Below are positions 22,321 through 29,328 of a stretch of 32,989 nt of DNA, in pieces (position 1 is the first letter of the stretch; each line of letters begins with the position of its first letter). Under the pieces are notes generated by a model. That model had not been told where the DNA came from. It worked only from the letters and a program-made list of their open reading frames with translations, and ran no database searches. This DNA comes from Pseudomonadota bacterium (GTDB lineage: Bacteria; Myxococcota_A; Polyangia; Polyangiales; Polyangiaceae), in the NCBI GenBank assembly GCA_023431345.1, contig JAEYWK010000006.1:1-32989 (forward strand). The letters run 5' to 3'. Both the position numbers and the translations under genes were made by a program.

Positions 22321-23136
22321 TCACGCGCCGGCCATCACCTCGAGGAAGCTTCGAACGAGCCGCTCGTGGACGTGCCCGTTGCTGGCGATCAGGCCCCGGT
22401 CGTTGCGGAGCGAGGGCGCGCGGTAGTCGATGGGCTCGCCGTGGGTGTCGGTCAAGATGCCGCCGGCGGCGGCGACGAGCGCGCCTACGGCACACGCATC
22501 CCAGCGCTGTCCGGCGTAGCCGGGCGCCACGTAGGCTTCGACCTCGCCGCAGGCTACGAGCGTCCCCTTCAGCCCGGCGCTGCCCATGACCAGCACCTCC
22601 CGCGGCGCCAGCTTGGCGAGCGCGCTCTCGAGCTTCGGGCTGCGGTGCGAGCGCGAGCCGACCAAGCGCCCCGCGCGAATGTCGGCGATTTGGCTGACGC
22701 GCACCGGCTCACGCTTGCCCTGCCGCTCGCGCTCTGCGCCTCGTCCGACCCAGGCCGTGAAGATGTCGCCGCGGGCGGGGGCGTCGATCACCGAAGCGAT
22801 GGCGCGGCTGCCCTCGAGCAAACCGATCATCACCGCGAACTCGCCGTTGCGGTCCACGAACTCGCGCGTGCCGTCGACGGGGTCGACGAAGAATACGCGG
22901 TCCGCCGAGCGAAAGTCCGCGAACGTCTCCGGATCGCTCTCCTCGGCCACGATCGGCACGCCGGGAAACGATCGCGACAGCTGCTCGCAGATCAGGGTGT
23001 TGGCGCGGCGATCGGCCTCCGTCACCGGATCCTGCGGGGCCTTGAAGTCGACCTCGAACGGGCGCGCGTACACTTGCATCACCTCGAGCGCGGCTGCGCG
23101 AGCGATGCGCGCCATCTCCGCGAGCTCGGCGTTCAC
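22321..23136 (-). CDS. Inositol monophosphatase family / CysQ-like 3'(2'),5'-bisphosphate nucleotidase
   Basis: A Mg2+-dependent phosphatase of the IMPase superfamily. Metal-binding motifs are PVTEAD (residues 37-42), VAEES (Glu65, Glu66), DPVDGTREF (Asp85, Asp88) and QRWDACAVGALVAAAGG near the C-terminus. DPVDGTREFVDRNGEF is close to the CysQ/BPNT type, which hydrolyses adenosine 3',5'-bisphosphate in sulfur assimilation, but inositol or sugar phosphate substrates cannot be excluded. The open frame extends upstream to 23343; the GTG at 23136 was chosen because it gives 271 residues, the family's usual length, and starts at the normal N-terminal helix. This GTG overlaps the TGA of the upstream aldo/keto reductase gene (GTGA), indicating translational coupling. 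Confidence 0.9.
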   Translation of the reverse strand: MNAELAEMARIARAAALEVMQVYARPFEVDFKAPQDPVTEADRRANTLICEQLSRSFPGVPIVAEESDPETFADFRSADRVFFVDPVDGTREFVDRNGEFAVMIGLLEGSRAIASVIDAPARGDIFTAWVGRGAERERQGKREPVRVSQIADIRAGRLVGSRSHRSPKLESALAKLAPREVLVMGSAGLKGTLVACGEVEAYVAPGYAGQRWDACAVGALVAAAGGILTDTHGEPIDYRAPSLRNDRGLIASNGHVHERLVRSFLEVMAGA

Positions 23137-24074
23137 GATACGATTCCCACGTTCGACAGCCGGTAACCGAGCGCGCTCCTCGCGTCGTCGGTCAAGTACG
23201 GCGGTGCCTTGCCGGCGTCGCGCACCAGCTGATCGAGCTGCAGCGTGCTGCGCGGACCGATCACGATCGCGCTCAGCGCCGGCTCCGACAGCGCGTAGCG
23301 GAGCGCGGCCGCCCGCAGGCTCGTCACCTCTCCGACCACGCACGGGCGGAGCGCCGACAGCTGCGAGATGCGCTTCTTGAAGTCGTCGTTCGTCCAGCGA
23401 TCGCGCCGGTGATCACCGGTGGGGAAGGTCTTGGTGTTCGGCCAGTGCCCGCACAAAAGGCCGTGCGCCAGCACCGAGCGGGCGATCAAGCCCACCTGCA
23501 GCTCCTTGGCTTGCGCGACGACGCCGGCCAGGTCACGCAGGTGAAAGGCGTTGAAGGCGATCTCGAGCACGCGCGCGCCTCGATCGATCGCGAGCCGCCC
23601 CACGTCGACGTCGCCCGCGCTCACGCCCCACGTCTTGATCACGCCGTCGCTCACGAACCGTTCGAGCGTCGGCACCAGCTGCGGCTTGCCGAGCGCCACG
23701 CACGACGGGTTGTGCAGCAGCAGCACGTCGATGGGCCGTTTCAGCCTCTCCCTCGACTTCGCGACGGCTTCTTTCAGGTAGGCTTCGTCGAAGCGCTTGG
23801 TCGGCGGTGAGCTCTCGCGGTCCGTTCCCACCTTCGTGATGACGACCGCGTCGGGATGCTTCTCGAGCAGTCGCCCGAGCCGGCTCTCCATCTCGCCCTT
23901 GCCGTACGAATCGGCGGTGTCGAAGGCGTTGATGCCGAGGGCGAGCGCGCGCTCGATCACGGCGTCCTGATCGGCCTCGTCGACCTGGCCATAGCCATCG
24001 CCGGAGAGGCCCCAGGTGCCGAGACACAGCTCGGGTAACTCGAGGCCGGTGTTGCCCAGGGTGCGGCGGCGCAT
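23133..24074 (-). CDS. Aldo/keto reductase
   Basis: An NAD(P)H-dependent oxidoreductase with a TIM-barrel fold, 313 residues. The catalytic tetrad is visible: Asp52 and Tyr57 (FDTADSYG), Lys81 (VVITKVG) and His121 (LLLHNP). The N-terminus MRRRTLGNTGLELPELCLGTWGL is typical of the YdhF/Tas-like branch, and the cofactor-binding end shows ALSAIVIGPRSTLQLDQLV, where many relatives have I.G..s..ql. The substrate is unknown. The stop overlaps the start of the phosphatase gene by four bases, so the two are an operon pair. The ATG at 24074 is well placed relative to the family start; the upstream neighbour on the same strand ends 40 bp away. Confidence 0.92.
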   Translation of the reverse strand: MRRRTLGNTGLELPELCLGTWGLSGDGYGQVDEADQDAVIERALALGINAFDTADSYGKGEMESRLGRLLEKHPDAVVITKVGTDRESSPPTKRFDEAYLKEAVAKSRERLKRPIDVLLLHNPSCVALGKPQLVPTLERFVSDGVIKTWGVSAGDVDVGRLAIDRGARVLEIAFNAFHLRDLAGVVAQAKELQVGLIARSVLAHGLLCGHWPNTKTFPTGDHRRDRWTNDDFKKRISQLSALRPCVVGEVTSLRAAALRYALSEPALSAIVIGPRSTLQLDQLVRDAGKAPPYLTDDARSALGYRLSNVGIVS

Positions 24075-24114
24075 CAGCCGCGTATAGCACGCGGTTCGCG
24101 GCTGAGGCTCCCGC

Positions 24115-26133
24115 TCAGGGCGGCGAGTATGACCAGTAGTGAAACACCGCGATCGGCGGACTCGCGCGGAGCTCGACGCGCTGCTTGCCCGAGAGGCCCT
24201 CCGGCACCTCGACCGCGATCTCCTGGAACGGCCCCGCCGACAGCGCGCGCCGCAGCGGCTCCCTCCCGCCCCAGTGGACGCTCAAGCTGGCGGGGCTGCT
24301 CGTCCCGACGCGCACGAGCAGCGCGCCGCCTGCGTGCAAGTCGAGGGTGAAGGTGTCGTAGCTGCGCCCGGCGCGGCCGCCGTCGGCGTGGGCGCCGTCG
24401 GCGTGGAGGAAGTTCAGCTGGGCGCTGCTCGGACCGACGACGTAGTCGTGCGCGGCCTCGCTCTCGAGATCGGCGACGTCGAGCTCGTCGCGCAGCGAGC
24501 CCGCCACGGGGCTGAGGGGTCTCGCCCCGCTGCCGAGCAAGTCGTAGCGCGCCACGTGCGCGACCATCAGCGGACCGCCCAGGATCGTGGCGCCGTCGAC
24601 GCGGCGCTGCGTGAGCCAATCGCCGAGCAGCTCGTTCAAGCCGAACCAGTCTGGGTACACGATGAAGTGCGTGGGTCGCTGCGCTTTCGGCAGCCGCTCG
24701 TAGTGCTCGAAGCGCGAGCCGACTCCGGCCAGCCAATGCTCGGCCTCACCCTGCGTCGTGAGCCCGACCAGATCATGCGTCGTGCGGCCCGAGAAGAAGG
24801 TGATGGCGCCCGCGTCGTTGACGCCGATGCGCGCGTCCGGCGGCAGCGCCTCGGCGGCCCAGCGCCCGAGCTCCACCTGCTGCGCGGTGATGGCCGCCGC
24901 GCTCTGCGCCAGATCCGCCATCGAGTGAGGCGCGAGCTTGGCGAAGCCGTAGCCGGCCAGCCCCGGCCCCGCGAGACCGAGCCAGAGCGCGCGTCGGTCC
25001 AGCCTCAGCAGCGGCCAGACCAGCAGCTCTCCCATGGCCGCGAGGCCGAGCAGCCACGGCGCCGAGAACGGCCACAGGTAGCGCAGCCGGTTCACCAAGA
25101 ACGTCTCGTAGGTCGCGGGCGCGAAGATGCCGAGCCCGACCAAGCACAGCAGCGCCGCGTGAAAGCGCGCGCCTCGCCGCTCCGCGCTGAGCCACAGCGC
25201 GGGCAGGCACAGCGCCCCCACGACGCGATAACCCTCGGGTATGAACGTCCACGACCACTCGCGGCCGTCGAGCAAGGTGCCGAACAGCAGCTGCACGTTG
25301 CCGAGCACCGCCTCCAGCAGCCTCCCCTCGTAATACGGGTTCATCGGCAGCCACTTGGCCGCGGAGGTGGTCTGGGCGGCGTGCCCCGTCAGCAGCCAAT
25401 TCACGGCTGGCGCCACGAGCGGCGCGCCCAGCGAGAGCAGCGCCCATGCGCGCCCACGCTTACCGGCAATGCCCAGCGCAAACGCGGCGCACAGCGCCGC
25501 CAGCGCGCCCTCGGGTCGCAGCAGCGACGCCGCGTACGCCAAGAGCAAGAGCTCCCTTCGACGTCCCACGCTGCGCGCGCCTTCCGCGTACTCGGCCGCG
25601 CGCCGCGCCGCGCGCAGCAGCAGGTAGCCGAGCGGCACGACCTCCATCGCGCTCGCCGCGAACCAAGTGTTCGCCGTGAACGACAGCACCAGCAGGCCGC
25701 CCGCGAACGCGAAGGGCCAGGCCAAGAAGCGCCGGCTCGCGAGGTAAACCTCCGCCGCCTGTCCGAACAACGCGCCGAAGCCGAGCAGCCACGTGAGCCC
25801 GATCAGGCCTTGCGCAGAAGCGCCCAACCAGCAGGCGGGCGAAAGTAGGGCGGGCCAGAGCAGGCTCGTGGCGCCAGGCACCGCGGGCTCGCCGGGCGAA
25901 TAGGTGAGAGGCTGAAAGCGCGACAGGCCGCGGGCGAACTGGAAATGGATGTAGCTATCGTCGAGCGGGGCGCCCCATTTCCCGAAGGTGGCCTCCCGGA
26001 CCTCGGTCGCGGCCCAAAAAGCCAGGCACAGCGTGATCAGGGCGTAGACGGCGAAGCATGCGCGGTCAGCGCGGGTCGCGACCGCTGGCGGCTGTGCTAG
26101 GGCTGCGCCCGTCGTGACCGAGCCCAACGTCAT
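24115..26133 (-). CDS. Multi-pass membrane protein, GT-C glycosyltransferase-like
   Basis: Start ATG 26133 is supported by GAGG eight bases upstream; the open frame reaches 26358 but that part lies in antisense to trmB. The product (672 residues) begins with a transmembrane helix, then an outside loop with PLDDSYIHFQFARGL, an acidic motif in the first loop typical of GT-C enzymes that use polyprenyl-phosphate sugars. About ten further hydrophobic segments follow (to about residue 410), then a soluble C-terminal half with GVNDAGAITFFSGR and a probable beta-sandwich at the end. I infer transfer of a sugar to an envelope molecule, substrate unknown. It lies upstream of the aldo/keto reductase on the same strand and overlaps the 5' end of trmB head to head. 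Confidence 0.8.
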   Translation of the reverse strand: MTLGSVTTGAALAQPPAVATRADRACFAVYALITLCLAFWAATEVREATFGKWGAPLDDSYIHFQFARGLSRFQPLTYSPGEPAVPGATSLLWPALLSPACWLGASAQGLIGLTWLLGFGALFGQAAEVYLASRRFLAWPFAFAGGLLVLSFTANTWFAASAMEVVPLGYLLLRAARRAAEYAEGARSVGRRRELLLLAYAASLLRPEGALAALCAAFALGIAGKRGRAWALLSLGAPLVAPAVNWLLTGHAAQTTSAAKWLPMNPYYEGRLLEAVLGNVQLLFGTLLDGREWSWTFIPEGYRVVGALCLPALWLSAERRGARFHAALLCLVGLGIFAPATYETFLVNRLRYLWPFSAPWLLGLAAMGELLVWPLLRLDRRALWLGLAGPGLAGYGFAKLAPHSMADLAQSAAAITAQQVELGRWAAEALPPDARIGVNDAGAITFFSGRTTHDLVGLTTQGEAEHWLAGVGSRFEHYERLPKAQRPTHFIVYPDWFGLNELLGDWLTQRRVDGATILGGPLMVAHVARYDLLGSGARPLSPVAGSLRDELDVADLESEAAHDYVVGPSSAQLNFLHADGAHADGGRAGRSYDTFTLDLHAGGALLVRVGTSSPASLSVHWGGREPLRRALSAGPFQEIAVEVPEGLSGKQRVELRASPPIAVFHYWSYSPP

Positions 26134-26755
26134 GCCCCCCGCCTCTAACACGAAGCCGAACCCGTACGCGGACGCGCCGCGCCTTCCCGAAGCCGACCCT
26201 ATCGATCTGGGCGCCATCGTGCGGCCCGGTTTTCCGATCGAGCTCGAGATTGGCCCGGGGCGCGGCGGCTTCCTGTTCGAGCGGCTCGCGGCGGTGCCCG
26301 AGCTCTGCCTGCTGGGCTTCGAGATTCGCCGTAAGTGGGCGACGATCGTCGACAACAAGCTGAAAGCGGCCGGCCTCGGTCAGCGTGGCCGAGTCTTCGC
26401 GGAGGACGCGCGTACGGCTTTGCCGCGCTTGCCGGCGGGCTCGCTTTCGCGCGTGTTCGTGCATTTCCCCGACCCGTGGTGGAAGAAGCGCCACGAGAAG
26501 CGCTTGGTCGTGAGCCCCTCGCTCTTGCCGAACGTGGTGCGGGCGCTGATCCCAGGCGGTGAGCTGTTCGTGCAGACCGACGTCGAAGAGCGCGCTCAGG
26601 AATACGAAGACGCCATCAACGCCTTCGACGGCTTGGTCCCCGTCGCCGGTGGCCCGCGCATCGACGAGAACCCGTTCCAAGCGCGCAGCCCGCGCGAGCA
26701 CCGCGCCATCAAAGACGGCTTGCCCATCCATCGGCTGCTGTATCGCCGTCCCTAG
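26114..26755 (+). CDS. trmB: tRNA (guanine-N7-)-methyltransferase
   Basis: Methylates G46 in the variable loop of tRNAs using S-adenosylmethionine. The Rossmann-type SAM motif is IELEIGPGRGGF, the next acidic strand reads LLGFEIRRKW, and the diagnostic TrmB motif HFPDPWWKKRHEKR is present in full, followed by a late GGELFVQTDVEE strand. Length 213 fits the family. The start is uncertain: GTG 26114 (AGGG 11 bases upstream) or ATG 26132, seven codons in. With either, the gene overlaps the start of the divergent membrane-protein gene. The C-terminus IHRLLYRRP is a usual ending. A 111-bp gap with no clear terminator separates it from the next gene. Confidence 0.95.
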   Translation: MTEPNVMPPASNTKPNPYADAPRLPEADPIDLGAIVRPGFPIELEIGPGRGGFLFERLAAVPELCLLGFEIRRKWATIVDNKLKAAGLGQRGRVFAEDARTALPRLPAGSLSRVFVHFPDPWWKKRHEKRLVVSPSLLPNVVRALIPGGELFVQTDVEERAQEYEDAINAFDGLVPVAGGPRIDENPFQARSPREHRAIKDGLPIHRLLYRRP

Positions 26756-26866
26756 CGCCGCGCCGGGCCCGCAGGCTCCGGCCCCGCGGCGGCCGTCGCC
26801 CCGGTCTTTGGCGCCCGTCGCCCCAGCTTGGAAAGGCCGGAAAGTAAGGCTAGGCTGCCGGGAATC

Positions 26867-27376
26867 ATGCGGCTCCGACTCTGTGCGGCTTTCGCGCTGC
26901 TCTTGGCTTGCGCCGGTTGCGCCACCTACCGAGAAGACCTTTATCGCGGTCAGCGTCTCTACGAGGAGAACCAGTACGAGCGCGCGCTGGCGGTTTGGCG
27001 GGTCCTCGAGACCGACACGGATTCGCTGAGCTTCAACGAGCAGGCTCGCTACGCCTACCTGCGCGGCATGACCGACTACCGGCTCGGCTTCCGCGCCGAC
27101 TCCCGTCACTGGCTCGCGATCGCCAAGGCCATCGAGCAAGAGCACGCGGGCGGCCTCAACCCCGAGTGGAAGCAGCGCCTCGAGGAGTCGCTCGAAGACT
27201 TGAACAAAGACGTGTACGGCGGGGCCGAGCGCTTCGACAAGAGCCGCTCGACCTTCAAAGAGCACGTCAAAGAGGTCGACGACCCCAGCAGCAAGCCGAG
27301 CGACGGCAGGTGCTACGCGAACTCCGACTGCCCGGAGAACCACATCTGCGACAATCGCCAGTGCATCCCGCTTTGA
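26867..27376 (+). CDS. TPR-like lipoprotein with Cys-rich C-terminus
   Basis: ATG 26867 was chosen over an upstream in-frame start at 26828 because it begins a signal peptide directly (MRLRLCAAFALLLACAGC). The acylated residue could be Cys15 (LLAC) or Cys18. The 169-residue product has a helical TPR-like core (LYRGQRLYEENQYERALAVWRVLE, then ARYAYLRGMTDYRLGF) similar to the lipoprotein at 10839-11279, a charged helical part, and a short Cys-rich end (CYANSDCPENHICDNRQCIP) of the type common on myxobacterial surface proteins. No enzymatic motif is visible. It may be an adaptor in an envelope complex; that is inference. It follows trmB by 111 bp and a hairpin separates it from the opposing YdcH-like gene. 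Confidence 0.8.
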   Translation: MRLRLCAAFALLLACAGCATYREDLYRGQRLYEENQYERALAVWRVLETDTDSLSFNEQARYAYLRGMTDYRLGFRADSRHWLAIAKAIEQEHAGGLNPEWKQRLEESLEDLNKDVYGGAERFDKSRSTFKEHVKEVDDPSSKPSDGRCYANSDCPENHICDNRQCIPL

Positions 27377-27377
27377 A

Positions 27378-27419
27378 GAGCGGCGCCCGCGCTGGGCGGC
27401 CAGAAGCGCCGCGCCGCTC
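27378..27419. terminator. Hairpin between convergent genes
   Basis: GAGCGGCG (27378-27385) and CGCCGCTC (27412-27419) form an 8-bp perfect inverted repeat starting right at the lipoprotein stop and ending 9 bases before the stop of the opposing small gene. An alternative 7-bp pairing (27380-27386 with 27406-27412) exists. No T tract follows. Confidence 0.4.
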
Positions 27420-27428
27420 CGGCGTCTC

Positions 27429-27602
27429 TCAACTCTTTCGGAGGTCGGCGATCAGGTCGCGCGTGCGGAGCTTCTCTTTCTTTAGCTCCGCGATCTGGTG
27501 CTGATCCGTACTGCTCAAGTAGACCTGCCGCTCGAGGCGACTCACCTCGCTGTCGAGGGAACGGTGACGACGCTCGAGATCTTCCAGAGTCACTGGCTTC
27601 AT
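27429..27602 (-). CDS. Small coiled-coil protein, YdcH/DUF465 family
   Basis: A 57-residue frame starting at ATG 27602 has an excellent Shine-Dalgarno, GAGGAGG, seven bases upstream. The product begins MKPVTLEDLERRHRSLDSEV, continues with a Leu-rich heptad pattern and ends LKKEKLRTRDLIADLRKS. The helix-turn-helix coiled coil with an LKKEKL/LKD-like second helix is the pattern of the DUF465 (YdcH) family, widespread small cytosolic proteins of unknown role. It is transcribed convergently to the Cys-tailed lipoprotein gene. The match is by recognition of pattern and length. Confidence 0.8.
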   Translation of the reverse strand: MKPVTLEDLERRHRSLDSEVSRLERQVYLSSTDQHQIAELKKEKLRTRDLIADLRKS

Positions 27603-27676
27603 CTACGATCCTCCTCGAAGTGGGCTGCGTCTTGGCTCGAACAAGCGGACGAGGTCACCACTTCGCACACCCATGG

Positions 27677-27704
27677 AGGCTACGCTACTTGCTCCGAGCG
27701 TCAA
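27677..27704 (-). promoter_or_regulatory. Candidate promoter for YdcH-like gene
   Basis: On the minus strand TTGACG (27704-27699), a 16-bp spacer and TAGCCT (27682-27677) lie about 75 bp before the start. The rest of the 269-bp divergent gap (27603-27871) shows no gene or clear signal. Confidence 0.3.
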
Positions 27705-27871
27705 CGATCGAGTGGGCGAGTCGCGCCGTAAAATCAGCGCGTGAGCGGGGCATGAAGCGTCACTCGCGGGTCGCGGCGCGAGGCAAACGCGACGCCGCGC
27801 TGAAACATTCCCGCGGCTCCGCAGTCGAAGCTCGGCGAGGGTGAGGCCATCTGTTACGCTCGTGCGCTCCA

Positions 27872-29059
27872 ATGGGCTGGATTTTCCGTGTGCTGGTGCT
27901 GAGTTGCGTGACCGCGTGCGGTGGCGTCACGACCTCTCGCTCGGGACCAGCGTCCGGCGCAGATCGGCCCCACGTGGAGGTTCCGCGCACGATCGTGACG
28001 CCGGATGGGGCCTCCAGCATCACCGACCTGCTGCGCGACGCCGCCACGCTGGCCGCCGCGCAGCGCTGGAAGGAGGCCGCCGCCGCCTACGAGCGAGCGT
28101 ACGCGCTCGAGCCCGAGGGTGCGGAAGGGGAGGAGGCGCTGTGGGGCGCCGCAGACGCGCACGACCGCGCGGGCGAGCTCGAGCCTGCGCTCTCTCGCTA
28201 CGAGCTCTTCGCCCAGCGCGCGCCGAGCGGCGCGCGCGGGCGTGAAGCGCTGGTGCGGGCCACGCGCCTTCAGGTGTTCCTCGGTCGCTTCGCGGCGGGC
28301 GGCATCAACGCCGAGCGATTGCTCAAGCGCCTCGACGAGCTCAGCGACTTCGAGCGCATCGTGGTGTTCAGCGCGAACGCGCTGGCCCTGCTCGAGCGCG
28401 GAGAAGAGCAACGCGCTTCGTACTTCATCGAGAAGGGACGAGACATCGTCGACAGCAAGCGGCTCGACGCGGCCGGGCGCGTGCCGCGTGATCTCGCGCA
28501 GCTCTACTACGCGCTCGGTGAGTCGCGCCGCGTCCGCGCCGAGCGCGTGGTGTTCGAGCCCATGCCGCCCAACTTCGGCGCCGTGCTGGAGCAGCGCTGT
28601 CAGCTCTTGCTCGACGCGCAGAGCGCCTACTCCGACAGCATGCGCGCCTACGACGCTCACTGGTCGGCGATGGCCGGCTACCGCATCACCGAGCTCTACC
28701 AGCACCTTCACCGAGACTTGATGGCCGTGCGTCCGCCCGCGAGCGCCGACACCGAGCGCAAGCGCCAGCTCTTCGAAGGCGCGGTTCGCACGCGCTACGC
28801 GATCTTGCTCACCAAGGCCAAGGGCATGGCCGAGCACACGCTGGCCATGGCCGAACGTACCGGCGAGCTCTCGGAGTGGGTCGAGCGCACCCGCAAGGGT
28901 CTCCAGGCCATCGACGAGGCGATCGCCGAGGAAGAAGCGGCGCTGGCCAAGCTGCCGTACACGAAGCAAGATTTCGAAGCCTATTTCGCCCAGTTGGAAG
29001 ACGCGGCGAAACCGCAACCGGCGAAGCCGGAAACGCAGCGCCGCCTCCCGTCCAAGTAG
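27872..29059 (+). CDS. Lipoprotein with TPR-like helical repeats
   Basis: A 395-residue protein with a short hydrophobic leader and lipobox VTAC (13-16). After a linker, TPR-like helices appear at about residues 48-125 (AATLAAAQRWKEAAAAYERA, ALWGAADAHDRAGELEPALSRYELF), followed by a longer alpha-helical region with many Arg/Glu pairs and several Tyr. The tail is Lys/Pro/Gln-rich. Such proteins often hold envelope complexes together; no enzyme motif is seen and I do not recognise a named family. No good Shine-Dalgarno precedes ATG 27872; an in-frame GTG at 27860 is an alternative. A 269-bp gap follows before the next gene. Confidence 0.8.
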   Translation: MGWIFRVLVLSCVTACGGVTTSRSGPASGADRPHVEVPRTIVTPDGASSITDLLRDAATLAAAQRWKEAAAAYERAYALEPEGAEGEEALWGAADAHDRAGELEPALSRYELFAQRAPSGARGREALVRATRLQVFLGRFAAGGINAERLLKRLDELSDFERIVVFSANALALLERGEEQRASYFIEKGRDIVDSKRLDAAGRVPRDLAQLYYALGESRRVRAERVVFEPMPPNFGAVLEQRCQLLLDAQSAYSDSMRAYDAHWSAMAGYRITELYQHLHRDLMAVRPPASADTERKRQLFEGAVRTRYAILLTKAKGMAEHTLAMAERTGELSEWVERTRKGLQAIDEAIAEEEAALAKLPYTKQDFEAYFAQLEDAAKPQPAKPETQRRLPSK

Positions 29060-29328
29060 CGAACGACTCAGGGGCGCGCCCCCGCGCCGAGCTGCCGCGC
29101 GCACGGCGCCGCGTTCCGCACGGGAGTGCCCGCCGGCTTGCACCAAACGAGTTAACCCCTCGAAGTTGCGCTTGCGATCATGCCCCTGCAAGGCTACGTC
29201 ACGTGGACTGACGGTTGGCTGGTGAGGACGGTGCTCGGGCATGCTGGGCGACGCGGGGTGGCTCGGGTCGATACAGGGCATCGCTCCTGGGCCGGGTGCG
29301 CGTGGCCGCCGAATCAGAAGAAAACGCC
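29060..29328. other. 269-bp gene-free interval
   Basis: No gene is supported. It contains a perfect 12-bp palindrome GGGGCGCGCCCC just after the TPR lipoprotein stop, and no convincing sigma-70 or sigma-54 promoter for the following Cys-rich gene. The open frame that runs through it from 29215 lacks a leader peptide. Confidence 0.4.

Noticed and set aside
24139..25848. 569-codon plus-strand open frame opposite the membrane protein
   Set aside because: Arg/Gln/Glu-rich mirror of a hydrophobic gene, with no start signal.
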